A program made the translations under genes and the position numbers. Source: Pseudoalteromonas rubra (GTDB taxonomy: Bacteria; Pseudomonadota; Gammaproteobacteria; Enterobacterales; Alteromonadaceae). Taken from it: a DNA stretch of 64,000 nucleotides. This document shows positions 56,101 to 63,700 of the stretch, piece after piece; the first letter of the stretch is position 1, and every line of letters starts with the position of its first letter. The stretch is taken from positions 1 through 64,000 of the forward strand of contig NZ_PNCI01000010.1 of assembly GCF_005887095.1 (NCBI RefSeq). The letters are read 5' to 3'. The notes under the pieces are model-generated. The model had not been told where the DNA came from. It was given only the letters and a program-made list of their open reading frames with translations, and searched no databases.

Positions 56101-57187
56101 GCCGCAAGGGGTTAAAGTGATTAACCTGGCGGGTGAGCCACTGACCGCGCAGCAGGTGAATCAGATTTTAGAAGCGTGCCCGGGTGTGGTGGTATGTAAC
56201 CTTTATGGTCCGTCGGAAGACACCACTTATTCGACGGCAGCGCGCTTTACGTCTGCCTTGAGTCAGGTGCCGGATATTGGTCGGGTGATTGCAAACAGTC
56301 AGGCGTATGTACTTGGCAGCGCACAAGAATTGTTACCGACTGGCAGTGTCGGTGAGCTTTATCTGGGTGGTGCCGGTGTTGCACGAGGGTATTTGAACCG
56401 TCCTGAGCTGACGGCCGAGCGCTTTATCGACAACCCTTACTATGAAGCGGCGGGAGTTAACAACAGCAAGCGCTTATATCGCACCGGCGATTTGGTCCGT
56501 TATCGCGAAGATGGTCGTATAGAATTTATTGGCCGGATAGATGATCAGGTCAAGATCCGGGGCTTCAGGATAGAGTTGGGTGAAATTGAACACCGGCTCA
56601 ATAACCATCCTGAAGTGGTGACGTCTTTAGTGATGGCCCAGGAGCACACCGGTGGCGGACAATATTTGGTCGCGTATCTGCAACCTTGTATCACGCGTGA
56701 TACAAAAGAGGAAACACAGCAGCAAGCCTGGTTGAGTGATGTTAAGAGTACGCTGGAAGGTGAGTTACCGGCACATATGATCCCGGGCCAGTTTGTGCTG
56801 ATAAACGAATGGCCGCTGACACCAAACGGAAAAATAGACAAAAAAGCCCTGCCAGTGCCGCACGGTATGCTGGCAGGACAAGAGTACATTGCACCACAAA
56901 GCGACACAGAGCATGCTCTGGTGGCAATCTGGGCTGAGTTGCTTGGTCTGGACCGAGAGCAGATAAGTACCAGCGCTAACTTCTTCGAGTTAGGCGGCCA
57001 TTCTCTGTATCTAATCAAGCTGGCTGGTGCGATCAAAACCCAGTTCGAAATCGAGCTGACATTACGGGAAATTTACGACGCTGCAGAATTAGCGGTCCTT
57101 TCACAGGTAATTGAGAGCAAGCAGGCCCAAAAATATCTCGAAGACAAAAAAGCCAATGAATCGGTAATGATGAGTGGAACACTATAA
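44162..57187 (+). CDS. NRPS-4: C-A-T-(E/C-A-T)x3, probable initiating synthetase
   Basis: The enzyme has about 4341 aa. It has no TubC docking domain. It begins directly with a divergent C domain (about 11-440, YPLTSSQQPVWMEQV, PLYNVGG, HHLIVDG near 141) of the kind found at the start of assembly lines, which may attach an acyl or other starter. Three dual E/C-type domains begin near 1054, 2150 and 3230. A domains have core A3 near 618, 1702, 2783 and 3883; T serines lie near 1008, 2100, 3188 and 4281. Pocket codes by eye are DAWTIAAVCK (Phe), DAIFLGVTFK (Ile/Val-like), DIESIGTVTK (like bacitracin Lys, DAESIGSVAK) and DLYNNALTYK (Ala-like). Phe, Ile-like and Lys-like residues should be D. The third A domain has NGKLD for NGKID. 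ATG 44162 is chosen; 44177 or GTG 44096 are possible. The stop overlaps NRPS-5 (TAATG). Confidence 0.92.
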   Translation: MDRPRMNNRRYPLTSSQQPVWMEQVFKSESPLYNVGGRFVLTGALDPNRFKHALDHVVAHTDAYRINLVLEDTQPWQIINDDLELDWKCIDLSGYADAHQRAADYCQTQMSTPFDIYGPCLWRIHWLKISEQESAMCMVFHHLIVDGIAGSLFLEYLSETYLAMDAQGRFIKEVPERPSYSEFIEKDLAYRQSSRFEKDRAFWQEKFKALPDPLLLKKTNQFDDQPFARREYEFTQQQYNQIGAVAARYGCSATHFFTTLVAVYFSQMNDKRDLVHIGMPVHNRSSAKLRQTIGMMASVIPVGVAFSRTDSFADTFKAVAAELKRSYKYQKYPLHEMIRDLRPMNEGEGQLFDIQLSVEDHPSDTQFGEVSSYKAVLNSGFSSYPLSIYVRSHDNINNVHVEFNFDRNFFNEDEIDGHVSRLTTMIADVVTNPTMLIGDYTLATEQEVEQQLFDWNGNQVDYASQLTIQQVFEQQVAATPKHCALVFGEMSLSYQALNERANQLAHYLAQQGVMPGSYVGVCINRSIEMMIAILATLKAGGVYVPLDPNYPAERLAYMMEDSAVSVILTNERCRESLAFAADKVISLDTQTGQWAQCGLDNLSTEIQQHSDELAYLIYTSGSTGKPKGVMCTHRGIVNLAQNQRARFAITPQSRVLHYASISFDAGTWDWVMALLNGATLVISSDEARLEPAKVADLFVQQQITHVTLPPAFLATMEYREDYALQCLIVAGEACEQELMDLWSARYGFYNAYGPSEASVCATVCQLMPGNAVRIGKALDNVSLFVLDEYQKMLPVGSIGELYIGGAGLAQGYLNRPELSEEKFVANPFYQQNPQTGARLYRSGDLVRYLPDGELEFVGRADDQVKVSGFRVELGEIEHGLNKLSAVHSCVVLAKRQGGTNQLLACVIPEQPVAESEQAEFVFALQRELEQGLPAHMVPGHFALLTQWPLTPNGKIDKKALLACTTIALQGEYLAPQTNTEITLAALWSELLKVDDVSATANFFQLGGHSLLLMQLASQLQSLGWQARVHDLFATASLREMAELLDRQGKGGSTFEVPENGIPADCGYVTPEMLDLVELSQHEIDEIAAKIPGAHRNIADIYPLAPLQEGVLFVHTLNTQADPYVTTAAFEFTGTEQLANFQQALQRMLTTHDVLRTAVMWRERETAVQVVMRDAKLSVSHLVFDTEQPIKAAFEAYVAEHQHTLDLELAPLIKLAVAEACDEGKCYALLTFHHLTTDHVSLDILVSQLQQLCDDPDSALPTPLPYRAFIAHTLEHNRGLDLAGFFSAQLGDIATPTLPFGLSEVTGSGETIVDHHDTLPIELSDAIRTLARRERLSPAAVFHLAWAQVIAACCGSQEVVFGSVMSGRMNGMAGIETMMGMMINTLPLRVSLDEAPVLTQLKRVDQSLKALLPYEQVSLAEAQKYSGLASGATLFSAMLNYRHSAAQDDITALHDSNAAWTLLSAKERTNYPFGVSVNDLGQGFSLEYQIDQQVDAKQIAAYLTNALTNLVTALAEAPEQPVAYSVLPEQAQQHQLVQWQADVPWYRSDMQIQQVFEAQAAKTPDAIALQLNEQTLCYGELNAQANQLAHYLREQHSVTDGTLVGLCIGRSIQMVVATLAIVKAGGAYLPLEPNYPQSRLEYMLADSGAQVILTEQALSERLAFSDAELVAVDTHSARFAQYGTDNPLYATTQSPESLAYVIYTSGSTGNPKGVMTPHRAVVRLVDNPDFIELGTDTAFLQCANIAFDAATIEIWGPLLNGGRCVLFPEEFLTVSRLDEVIGEQQITDMFLTTGLFDEWSRTGVTQTSLRCVLSGGEAARLNSWEKALASNPNCQFIHVYGPTENTTFSTWYVVNADDVARGVLPIGRGICGDRCYILSAQQQLLPVGAVGELYLGGDGLALGYLNLTELSAERFIDNPFAGSEGQPQRLYRSGDLVRYNEQGQIVYVGRVDDQIKIRGFRVELGEIEHTLNALDQVEQALVIARKDLSNNAMIVAYVEPATQVPEGQTLGHWLSEALGDSLPAYMVPGAFVVMTQWPLNANGKIDKRALPEPDMAAEQGQYEAPETDTEILLSDIWSQLLGIEASNISRTANFFELGGHSLLVMKIHARLKQAGFTAEAAAIFKAQTLAEMASTVSKLEEESSWQVPANGITADTTVITPQMLPLIALTQREIDSVCAQIPGDVQNIQDIYPLAPLQEGILFAHSLQQEFDPYVISAALTFADDTKFERFVTALEQVVARHDILRSVILWRGRDKAVQVVQREIGSLVEWLEFGAEQDVLAAFNDFVEHGNHKIDVEQAPLVRMQVVRDEASGKVHALFKHHHLITDHVSVELILEELAMCVAGEQASLPPQVPYREFVAKSQHIAKTLDSAAFFSARLGEVDTPTLPFGLADTLGDGSNSQELSYALAPELGERIRQLSRQLQMGPAVLFHAAWAQVLSHCCNMQDVVFGTVLSGRMSGEAGVERMLGMLINTLPVRVTLADVDARTLLTQVHEQLQGLIPYEQVALAEAQRHSQVDASSPLFSTTLNFRHSENLDEQQSSLYDIAAVRERSNYPLDLSVNDFGDAFTLDFQADARVPLALVADLMNTAIDNLLHHAMRDSEESPAQWTAYSAEQRQALLNAQQGPIVTLPQASVHQLFEQQALKTMGRVAVSYDDDFLTYHLLNERANQLAHYLRAEHQVGPDTLVGLCVGRSLEMMVAVLATLKAGGAYVPLDPDYPQERLAYMVEDTGLSVVLTQQKVAGILSDFNVKAVLLDDASQFAGYPISNPDVALTPDNLAYVMYTSGSTGNPKGVMISHHNLINFAANCEQRYEITEADNVLQFSTMNFDIFVEEWLATLTQGATLVLRDDDVSLSREAFIAFCDSHAISVASLPTAFWHMLALSEAELESLALRLVIVGGEALDKQSVAALKPGFVLLNTYGPTETTVTASGYAISGGYDAPRAVPIGRANVNTATLVLSEQLTLCPPGVVGELYISGQCLASGYLHQPGLTAERFIDSPYFDPANPALSARLYKTGDLVRMGADGEIEFVGRSDDQVKIRGFRVELGEIETQLMSHEQVESAVVLAQAGALDGMNRGGKVLRAFVKAKSEQDSSLIDALQQHLSGNLPDYMVPSAYSFVDQWPLTANGKLDKRALLALPTKTVEQPYQAPHTNAEKMVVEIVASLLSLDVDKVGVHANFFALGGHSLLIMQLVSQLRARQYQADVQALFRAHTLQDMARQVRALGSEELSRVPANLIPADCTQITPEMITLAELDAQQLEDIAATIPGGMANIQDIYPLAPLQEGVLFVHTMSEGQDPYVTSTTFEFDSRESLERFKWALNTLIARHDVLRTAILWRNLTTALQVVQREVTLPVTELDFSEANDVWAAFSAHVVEQPLWIELESAPLLQLSVCEDAAQGKYYALLCEHHLISDHVSLEILVHELTALLNGNEASLAEPVPYREFVGRTLARTASLDTEAFFTQMLGGVSEPTLPYGLTDVLNDGSGIETVHVTLDEAQAQRIRRLTRQYHSSPAALFHLVWAKVLGVCSGQSEVVFGTVLSGRMSDDGLSSQLMGMMINTLPLRVSLSGQDAMSLLAQINDDLRALMPYEQVSLAEAQRCSGVSGQLPLFSAMLNYRHSAVEESQLEQEVGFKVIASEERTNYPFNLSVDDFGDGFGFELQVDKRAPAARIAEYLQVTLTQVLDLLDSQSHTAVQSLCVLDEAERQQQLHSWNDTALDYPRELCIHELFEQQAAATPEQIALRFGEQTLSYGELNSRANQLAHYLRAEHNIGPDSLVGLCVERSLDMVIGIWGILKAGGAYVPLDPNYPQSRLAYLIEDASLNVVLSQQNVAEKVSLGYANVVLLDAPESHNHDIFSVYPAYDLTRAETGVCAQSLAYLIYTSGSTGKPKGVMIEHGNTVAMLQWAKQAYSDAELDKVLASTSLNFDLSIYELFLPLCFGYQSVIVNNAMALAEQQLDISMINTVPSAMKALLEVGAVPQGVKVINLAGEPLTAQQVNQILEACPGVVVCNLYGPSEDTTYSTAARFTSALSQVPDIGRVIANSQAYVLGSAQELLPTGSVGELYLGGAGVARGYLNRPELTAERFIDNPYYEAAGVNNSKRLYRTGDLVRYREDGRIEFIGRIDDQVKIRGFRIELGEIEHRLNNHPEVVTSLVMAQEHTGGGQYLVAYLQPCITRDTKEETQQQAWLSDVKSTLEGELPAHMIPGQFVLINEWPLTPNGKIDKKALPVPHGMLAGQEYIAPQSDTEHALVAIWAELLGLDREQISTSANFFELGGHSLYLIKLAGAIKTQFEIELTLREIYDAAELAVLSQVIESKQAQKYLEDKKANESVMMSGTL
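56684..56703 (+). repeat. Third, diverged copy of the linker 20-mer, inside NRPS-4
   Basis: CCTTGTATCACGCGTGATAC differs at two positions from the other copies and sits at the equivalent place in the last A domain of NRPS-4, encoding CITRDTKEETQ. Confidence 0.65.
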
Positions 57188-60100
57188 TGATTGCACAATT
57201 AGTTAAATCGGCAGCAGACCAAGGCGTTTATCTGTATGTCAAAGAGGGCGCGTTACATTTTGACCTGACGGTGGCCGAGTTTCCGGCCGCACTCAAGCAG
57301 GACATCATAGCAAATAAGGCAGAAATCATCGCGTTTCTGTCTTATGCACAAAGCGCAGACAGCGAGTCGCAAGGGCCGCAACCCGGGCACTATCCGGATG
57401 GCTGCGTGCTCTCTTATACTCAGCAGCGCTTCTGGCTGCTGGAGCAAATGCAATCAGGTCAAAGTCAATACAATATGCCTGTTGCGCTGAATGTTGAAGG
57501 CGCACTGGAACTGACTTTGGTTGAAAAGGTGCTCAGCACTATCGTGGCACGTCATCAGATCCTGCGCACCGTTTATCGTGAGCAGGATAATGAAGTGCGT
57601 CAGCATGTGTTGCAAAACAGTGACGTTACTCTGAGCTTTGTCGATCTCAGTGACTGTGAAGGTGTGCAGCAGCAGGCGCAGTTGTCTCAGTGCCTGCTTG
57701 AAGAAGCACAACGCCCATTTGATCTGACCCAGCAGCTTTCAATCCGCGGTCAGTACCTCAAGCTTCAGGGAACTGGTCACTCTCAGCAAGGCGTGTTGTT
57801 GCTGACACTGCACCATATTGCTTCTGACGGCTGGTCTATGGATGTATTGATCAATGAGTTTGTGACCTTATATCGGGCCTATTCAGCTGAACAGGCTAAC
57901 CCGTTACCTGAGCTGGCACTGCAATACGCCGACTTTGCCGTCTGGCAAAGAGATAAAATGCAGGGCGGCGAGTTTGAGAAACAGCTGACATTCTGGCAGC
58001 AGGCACTGGAAGATGCGCCGCTGACACACAATTTGCCTACCCAGCATCATCGCCCGGAAGTAAAGCAGACACAGGGGGCACACGTCACGGCCACGTTGCC
58101 TGCGTATGTAGCACAGCAGCTGGGCGAGATGGCCAGACAGGCTCAACTGAGCCCGTTTATGCTTATGCATGCCGTGCTGGGTGTGGTACTTAGCCGTCAT
58201 AGCAACCAGTCAGATATTGTCATTGGCACGCCGGTGGCAAACCGCGTCGATGAGGCCCTGAGCCCGCTCATTGGCTGTTTCGTCAATACCCTGGCATTGC
58301 GCCTGAATACCTGTCACAGCACTTTGGCTGAATACTTTGCTCATGTTCGTCAGGTGCATATGAACGCCCAGGTTAATCAGGATGTGCCGTTCGAGCAGCT
58401 CATTGATGCCCTGAATCTACCACGCACTTCATCTTATACTCCTTTGGTGCAGATCATGCTGACCACCAATGATAAGTTTACTGACGGCAACGATGAGTCG
58501 GCCCTGATGGCGCTGCCAGACGTGAGCCTGTCTCCGCTTCAGGGCAGTCATCCGGCCATCAAATTCGATATGGAAATTGCGCTGAATATCAGCGATAAGC
58601 AAATCGAGACCACCTGGAACTATGATGTGGCATTGTTCGACGCTGAGTTTGTTGAGCAGCTTAGTGAACACTTTAGCAATGCCCTGATCGCATTGGCGGA
58701 TATGAGCGCTCAGACTCGTCGCACCTTACCCTTGAATCGTCTGTCTATTTTGGGTGACAAGCTCGAATCCTATCTGATCGATGGTCTGAATAACAATGCT
58801 GCTGATTACCCTCTCGATCAGTGTATTCATCAGGTGTTCGAGCAGCAGGCGATGCAAACGCCTGAGCAGATCGCCGTTAAGTTTGGCAACAAGCAGCTGA
58901 CCTATGGCGAGCTCAATGAGCGTGCCAACCAGTTGGCGCATTTCCTGATCCGGGAATATCAGGTCACCCCGGATACCTTTATCGGCTTATGTGTTGAGCG
59001 CTCGCTGGAAATGATCATTGGTACTCTGGCCATCCTCAAAGCCGGTGCAGCCTATGTGCCGTTAGACCCGGCCTATCCGCGCCAGCGTGTGACCTACATG
59101 ATGGAAAACTCCGGCGTTAAAATTATTCTCTCTACACATTTTATTATTGAGCAGCTGGACTTAACCGATTATCACAGTATCTGCATTGATGGTCTGGGTA
59201 ATGAGCAAGTGGTACAGACCTTTGTCGATTATGCTACCCACAACCCAAGTGAGTTGGTTGCGGGCCTGACTTCTTCAAACCTGGCCTATGCTATCTACAC
59301 CTCGGGTTCGACTGGTAAGCCTAAGGGTGTGCTGCTTGAGCACAAAGGGATAGTCAATGTTGCATTCAACCACCGTCATTACCTGAAAGTAGACGAACAA
59401 AGCAAAGTACTGCACTTTGCTTCAATGAGCTTTGATGCCGGTACCTGGGAGTACGTGATGGCATTGCTCAGTGGTGCTACGTTGGTGATTGCCGACAGTG
59501 TTCAGCGTTTATCTCCGGAGAGCATAAGTCAGCTGCTGCACAGCGAAGCCATTACCCATGTGCTATTACCACCTGCTTTCCTGGCCATGATGGAGTTTCG
59601 TGACGATTTGGCGCTTAAAGCGCTGGCCGTCGGTGGTGAGGCCTGCGATCAGGAAGTGGTTGAGCAGTGGGGGGGCACCTACCGGATGGTCAATGCCTAT
59701 GGCCCGACTGAGATCTCTATCTGTGCAACCTGGGCTGAATTGCGTCCCGGGCAGAAAGTCACTATAGGTAAGCCGCTGAAAAATACCAGTGCCTTTGTGC
59801 TGGACAGTAATCAGGCCTTGCTATCGCCGGGGGTAGTCGGTGAGCTGTACATCAGTGGTGTTGGTCTGGCGCGCGGCTATCACCAGCTACCTGAGCAAAC
59901 CGCAGAGCGATTTATCCCGAATCCTTATTTCGATGGCCACAATAAATGTGTAACCGAAACCTTGTATAAAACAGGGGACCTGGTTCGTTATTTACCCGAT
60001 GGCGAGCTGGAATATCTGGGTCGTATCGACCAGCAGGTGAAGATCCGCGGCTTCAGAATCGAAGTTAGTGAAATTGAAGGCTTGCTGAGCGAGTGCCCTG

Positions 60101-60711
60101 ATGTCGATGCGGCCGTGGTGACTGTTGCGAGCAGTGCAACGGGTGCCAAACACTTAGTGGCGTATGTGCAGCTTAATAACCAAACCGCTGTTAAGACTGC
60201 CTCTGGCCATGAAAATATTAATGACAGTCAGGCTGCGATCCAGCGGATCAAAACAGAACTGGCAGACAGGCTCCCTGATTACATGGTACCCGGGATGTTT
60301 GTGCCAGTATCGCAGTGGCCTTTGACCAGTAATGGCAAGATTGATAAACGGGCGCTGCCAGAGCCGGACCTGGCCGCCGTTGAAGGTGAATATATTGCGC
60401 CTGAAACACACAGCGAACAACGCCTGGTTGCCATCTGGGCGCAATTACTGCATTTGCAGGAAAGTGAAATAAGCACCTCGGCCAACTTTTTTGCGCTGGG
60501 TGGTCACTCCCTGCTGGTTAGTAAGCTGGTCAGAGCTATCACCTCGGACCCGGAATTACAGCTACAACAGATAGACATGCAGGACATTTTTACGGCGCAG
60601 TCGCTGGCCCAGCTGGCCCAGCACATCGACCTGCTGCGAATGCAACAGCTCAATGCACAGGCGGCAGACAGTATCTGCGATCAGGATTTAGTTGAGGATG
60701 GTGAGATTTAA
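57187..60711 (+). CDS. NRPS-5: single module TubC-C-A-T (unresolved hydrophobic substrate)
   Basis: The enzyme has 1174 aa. TubC docking domain (about 1-50, QLVKSAADQGVYLYVKEG), C (about 75-515, HHIASDG near 210), A (about 546-1060, YTSGSTGKPKG near 704, NGKID near 1050), T (GGHSL near 1105). The pocket by eye reads DAWLAGAICK. It shares DAW and IC with Phe codes but has Leu at position 278 and Ala/Gly at 299/301, so the pocket differs; an aromatic or bulky hydrophobic residue is likely. Single-module stand-alone enzymes are often points of module exchange. The tail is acidic (CDQDLVEDGEI), and NRPS-6 begins with a docking domain. Its ATG overlaps the NRPS-4 stop and its own stop overlaps the NRPS-6 ATG (both TAATG). 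Confidence 0.92.
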   Translation: MIAQLVKSAADQGVYLYVKEGALHFDLTVAEFPAALKQDIIANKAEIIAFLSYAQSADSESQGPQPGHYPDGCVLSYTQQRFWLLEQMQSGQSQYNMPVALNVEGALELTLVEKVLSTIVARHQILRTVYREQDNEVRQHVLQNSDVTLSFVDLSDCEGVQQQAQLSQCLLEEAQRPFDLTQQLSIRGQYLKLQGTGHSQQGVLLLTLHHIASDGWSMDVLINEFVTLYRAYSAEQANPLPELALQYADFAVWQRDKMQGGEFEKQLTFWQQALEDAPLTHNLPTQHHRPEVKQTQGAHVTATLPAYVAQQLGEMARQAQLSPFMLMHAVLGVVLSRHSNQSDIVIGTPVANRVDEALSPLIGCFVNTLALRLNTCHSTLAEYFAHVRQVHMNAQVNQDVPFEQLIDALNLPRTSSYTPLVQIMLTTNDKFTDGNDESALMALPDVSLSPLQGSHPAIKFDMEIALNISDKQIETTWNYDVALFDAEFVEQLSEHFSNALIALADMSAQTRRTLPLNRLSILGDKLESYLIDGLNNNAADYPLDQCIHQVFEQQAMQTPEQIAVKFGNKQLTYGELNERANQLAHFLIREYQVTPDTFIGLCVERSLEMIIGTLAILKAGAAYVPLDPAYPRQRVTYMMENSGVKIILSTHFIIEQLDLTDYHSICIDGLGNEQVVQTFVDYATHNPSELVAGLTSSNLAYAIYTSGSTGKPKGVLLEHKGIVNVAFNHRHYLKVDEQSKVLHFASMSFDAGTWEYVMALLSGATLVIADSVQRLSPESISQLLHSEAITHVLLPPAFLAMMEFRDDLALKALAVGGEACDQEVVEQWGGTYRMVNAYGPTEISICATWAELRPGQKVTIGKPLKNTSAFVLDSNQALLSPGVVGELYISGVGLARGYHQLPEQTAERFIPNPYFDGHNKCVTETLYKTGDLVRYLPDGELEYLGRIDQQVKIRGFRIEVSEIEGLLSECPDVDAAVVTVASSATGAKHLVAYVQLNNQTAVKTASGHENINDSQAAIQRIKTELADRLPDYMVPGMFVPVSQWPLTSNGKIDKRALPEPDLAAVEGEYIAPETHSEQRLVAIWAQLLHLQESEISTSANFFALGGHSLLVSKLVRAITSDPELQLQQIDMQDIFTAQSLAQLAQHIDLLRMQQLNAQAADSICDQDLVEDGEI

Positions 60712-63700
60712 TGAATGTACATCAGGCTTTCGAGTTAGCGATATCACAGGGCGTTCATCTGTATGTCGAGCAGGGCAAACTCAAGTTTAAAGCAGCAAAA
60801 GGCAGTATGACTGATGAGCTGAGAAGCGCACTCAAGGAAAACAAAACTCAGCTTATTGAGCTGTTGAGTCAGCAAGCAGTAAAAGCAAATGCGTTAACCC
60901 AGTCCGAAGGCGCGATCCCCGCTCTGGGATTAACGCAAAGCGTGTTGTCTTTCTCACAGCAGCGCTTATGGTTTTTAGAGCAACTGCGAGGGCCATCGGC
61001 CGAGTACAATATTCCCCTTGCACTGGATGTGCAGGGTTGTGTGGATTTAGCGGCCGTAGAAGATGCATTCAACGACATAATGGCGCGCCATAGTATTTTG
61101 CGCTCCGGTTACTATGACTCTGAGGATGGACCTGGGCAGACTATCCGTGATGATGTGGCGCTTAATATTCGCTGTATCGACCTGTGTGACAGTGACGATC
61201 TGGCGGCAGACGTGGCTGCACACATTGAGCGCGATACCCTGACACCATTTGATTTGACGGCTGATGTGTTGTTCAGAGTGACCTATTTGTGTACGCATAA
61301 ACACAGTGATGACACACAACAGGGCGTGTTACTGCTTAATATGCATCACATAGTGTCAGATGGCTGGTCTATGGAAATACTGACCAGTGAGTTTGTTCAG
61401 GCCTATCAGGCAAGAGTCACCGGGCAGGTTGCGAACCTGGCACCATTGCCATTGCAATATAACGATTATGCGCACTGGCAGCGTGAGCACCTGACTAAAG
61501 AAGCGCTCGCTGAGCAGCTGTCATACTGGCAGCAAAGTTTAGCCGATGCACCTGCGGTACACGGGATCATGCCAGATTTTGAACGGCCAGCCACTAAGCA
61601 GCTGCATGGCGCACTGATACGCAGTGAACTGGGAGCCGCTGATGCACAAGCGCTGCAAAACCTGGCCCGCCAGCATCAGCTAACGCCCTTTATGCTGATC
61701 CACAGCGCGCTGGCTTATGTGCTGTCACGTCATAGCAACAGCCATGACATTGTAATTGGTACACCCATCGCCAACCGCGGTCACGCAGAGTTAGAAGGCC
61801 TGATTGGCTATTTCGCCAACACACTAGTGTTGCGAGTCAATACCGAGCAGCCCAGCATTACCGACTATTTTTCCCATGTAAAATCCGTACACCTGGGCGC
61901 TCAGGCCAATCAGGATGTGCCCTTTGAGCAGCTGGTCGAAAAGCTCAACCTTCCCCGCAGCGGCGCCCATGCGCCGCTGTTTCAGATCATGCTGACCACC
62001 AATTCTGATTATGGCGTCAGAGATCAGCAACTGGCACTGGATGGTTTGCACATCTCACAACGCCCTGCCAGCAGTGTGACGACTAAGTTTGATTTGGAAA
62101 TCGAAGTTGCACTAAACGAGCAGGGCGTGGCGATAGAAATCACCTATGATACCGCCTTGTATCGTGCACAACGTGTCAGCGCTATTGCTAACCACTTAAA
62201 CACCGTACTTGCGCAACTGGCAGCATTGACCCCAGCTGAGTTATTAGCCAAGCCTAATACGTTGAAACTACTGTCCGACACTGAGTGTCAGCAGCAACTG
62301 GTTGACTGGAACAATACGGCGCTGGATTACTCACGCGAGCGCTGTGTGCACGAACTGTTTGAACAGCAAGCCAAAGCTACACCGGATGCTATTGCCCTGC
62401 GCTTTGACGGGCGCACCATGAGTTATGACACGCTCAATACCAAAGCAAATCAGCTGGCGCATTATCTGCGCACTGAGCATGCGATTGGCCCGGACGCGTT
62501 GGTTGGCTTGTGCACCGAGCGCTCATTTGAGATGGTGATTGGCATCTGGGGAATATTGAAGGCCGGTGGGGCTTATGTGCCGTTGGATCCTGAATTGCCA
62601 TCAGGTCGGCTGAATTATTTAATTGAAGATGCCTGCGCCAATGTGGTGTTGAGTACACAAAGGGTGATTGAACAGGTGTCACTGGGCGATGCAGCAGTGA
62701 TCTCACTGGATAGTTTCGATTTCGATGCTTTTGCGAGCGGCAATATCCCGGTTGGAGACGTCGGCCTGACAGCCAATCATCTTGCTTATGCCATTTATAC
62801 TTCGGGTTCGACGGGTAAACCCAAGGGCGTGTTGCTGGAACATCAGGCGCTGCATAACCGCATCGACTGGATGGACAACGAATACGGGTGTGAGCCGCAG
62901 GATAAAATCTTACAAAAAACGCCTTACAGTTTTGATGTCTCGGTATGGGAGTTTGTCTGGCCTATGCTCAAAGGGGCCGAGCTGGTGATTGCCAAACCCG
63001 GCGGTCACAAAGACCCCGCTTATCTGAGCGAGCTGATTGAGAAAACGGGTGTAACTAAACTGCACTTTGTGCCCTCGATGCTGGGTGTGATGCTGGAGCA
63101 TGGCGACTTGGCCAGGTGCGGCACTATCAAGCAGGTGTTCTGTAGTGGTGAGGCCCTGCAGGTAAGCCATGTAGAGCAGTTTAAATCACGACTGCCCGAG
63201 GCGCAGTTGCATAACCTCTATGGTCCGACGGAAGCGGCCATCGATGTCAGCTACTGGGATTGTACTTTGCCCCATGGCAGCAGCATTCCTATCGGTAAGC
63301 CCATCCAGAATATTCAGCTATATATACTTGATGACGCGCTTAATTTGTTGCCACAAGGCGCCTGCGGTGAATTACACATTGGCGGTGAGGGTTTAGCAAG
63401 GGGCTATCATAACCGCCCTGAGCTGACCGAAGAGCGCTTTATCGCCAATCCGTTTTATCCACAAAGCGCCAGCAAACGCCTGTATAAAACCGGCGACCTG
63501 GTGCGTTTTCGTGACGACGGCAACATTGAATATATGGGGCGGCTGGATCATCAGGTCAAGATCCGGGGGCAGCGCATCGAGTTGGGTGAAATCGAATACC
63601 ACATTGGTGAGCACGCACAGGTCGATTCAGCCCTGGTCCTGGCAATGAATGATGATAAAGGTAATCAGAGACTGGTTGCCTACGTTAAGCCGTCCAATGA

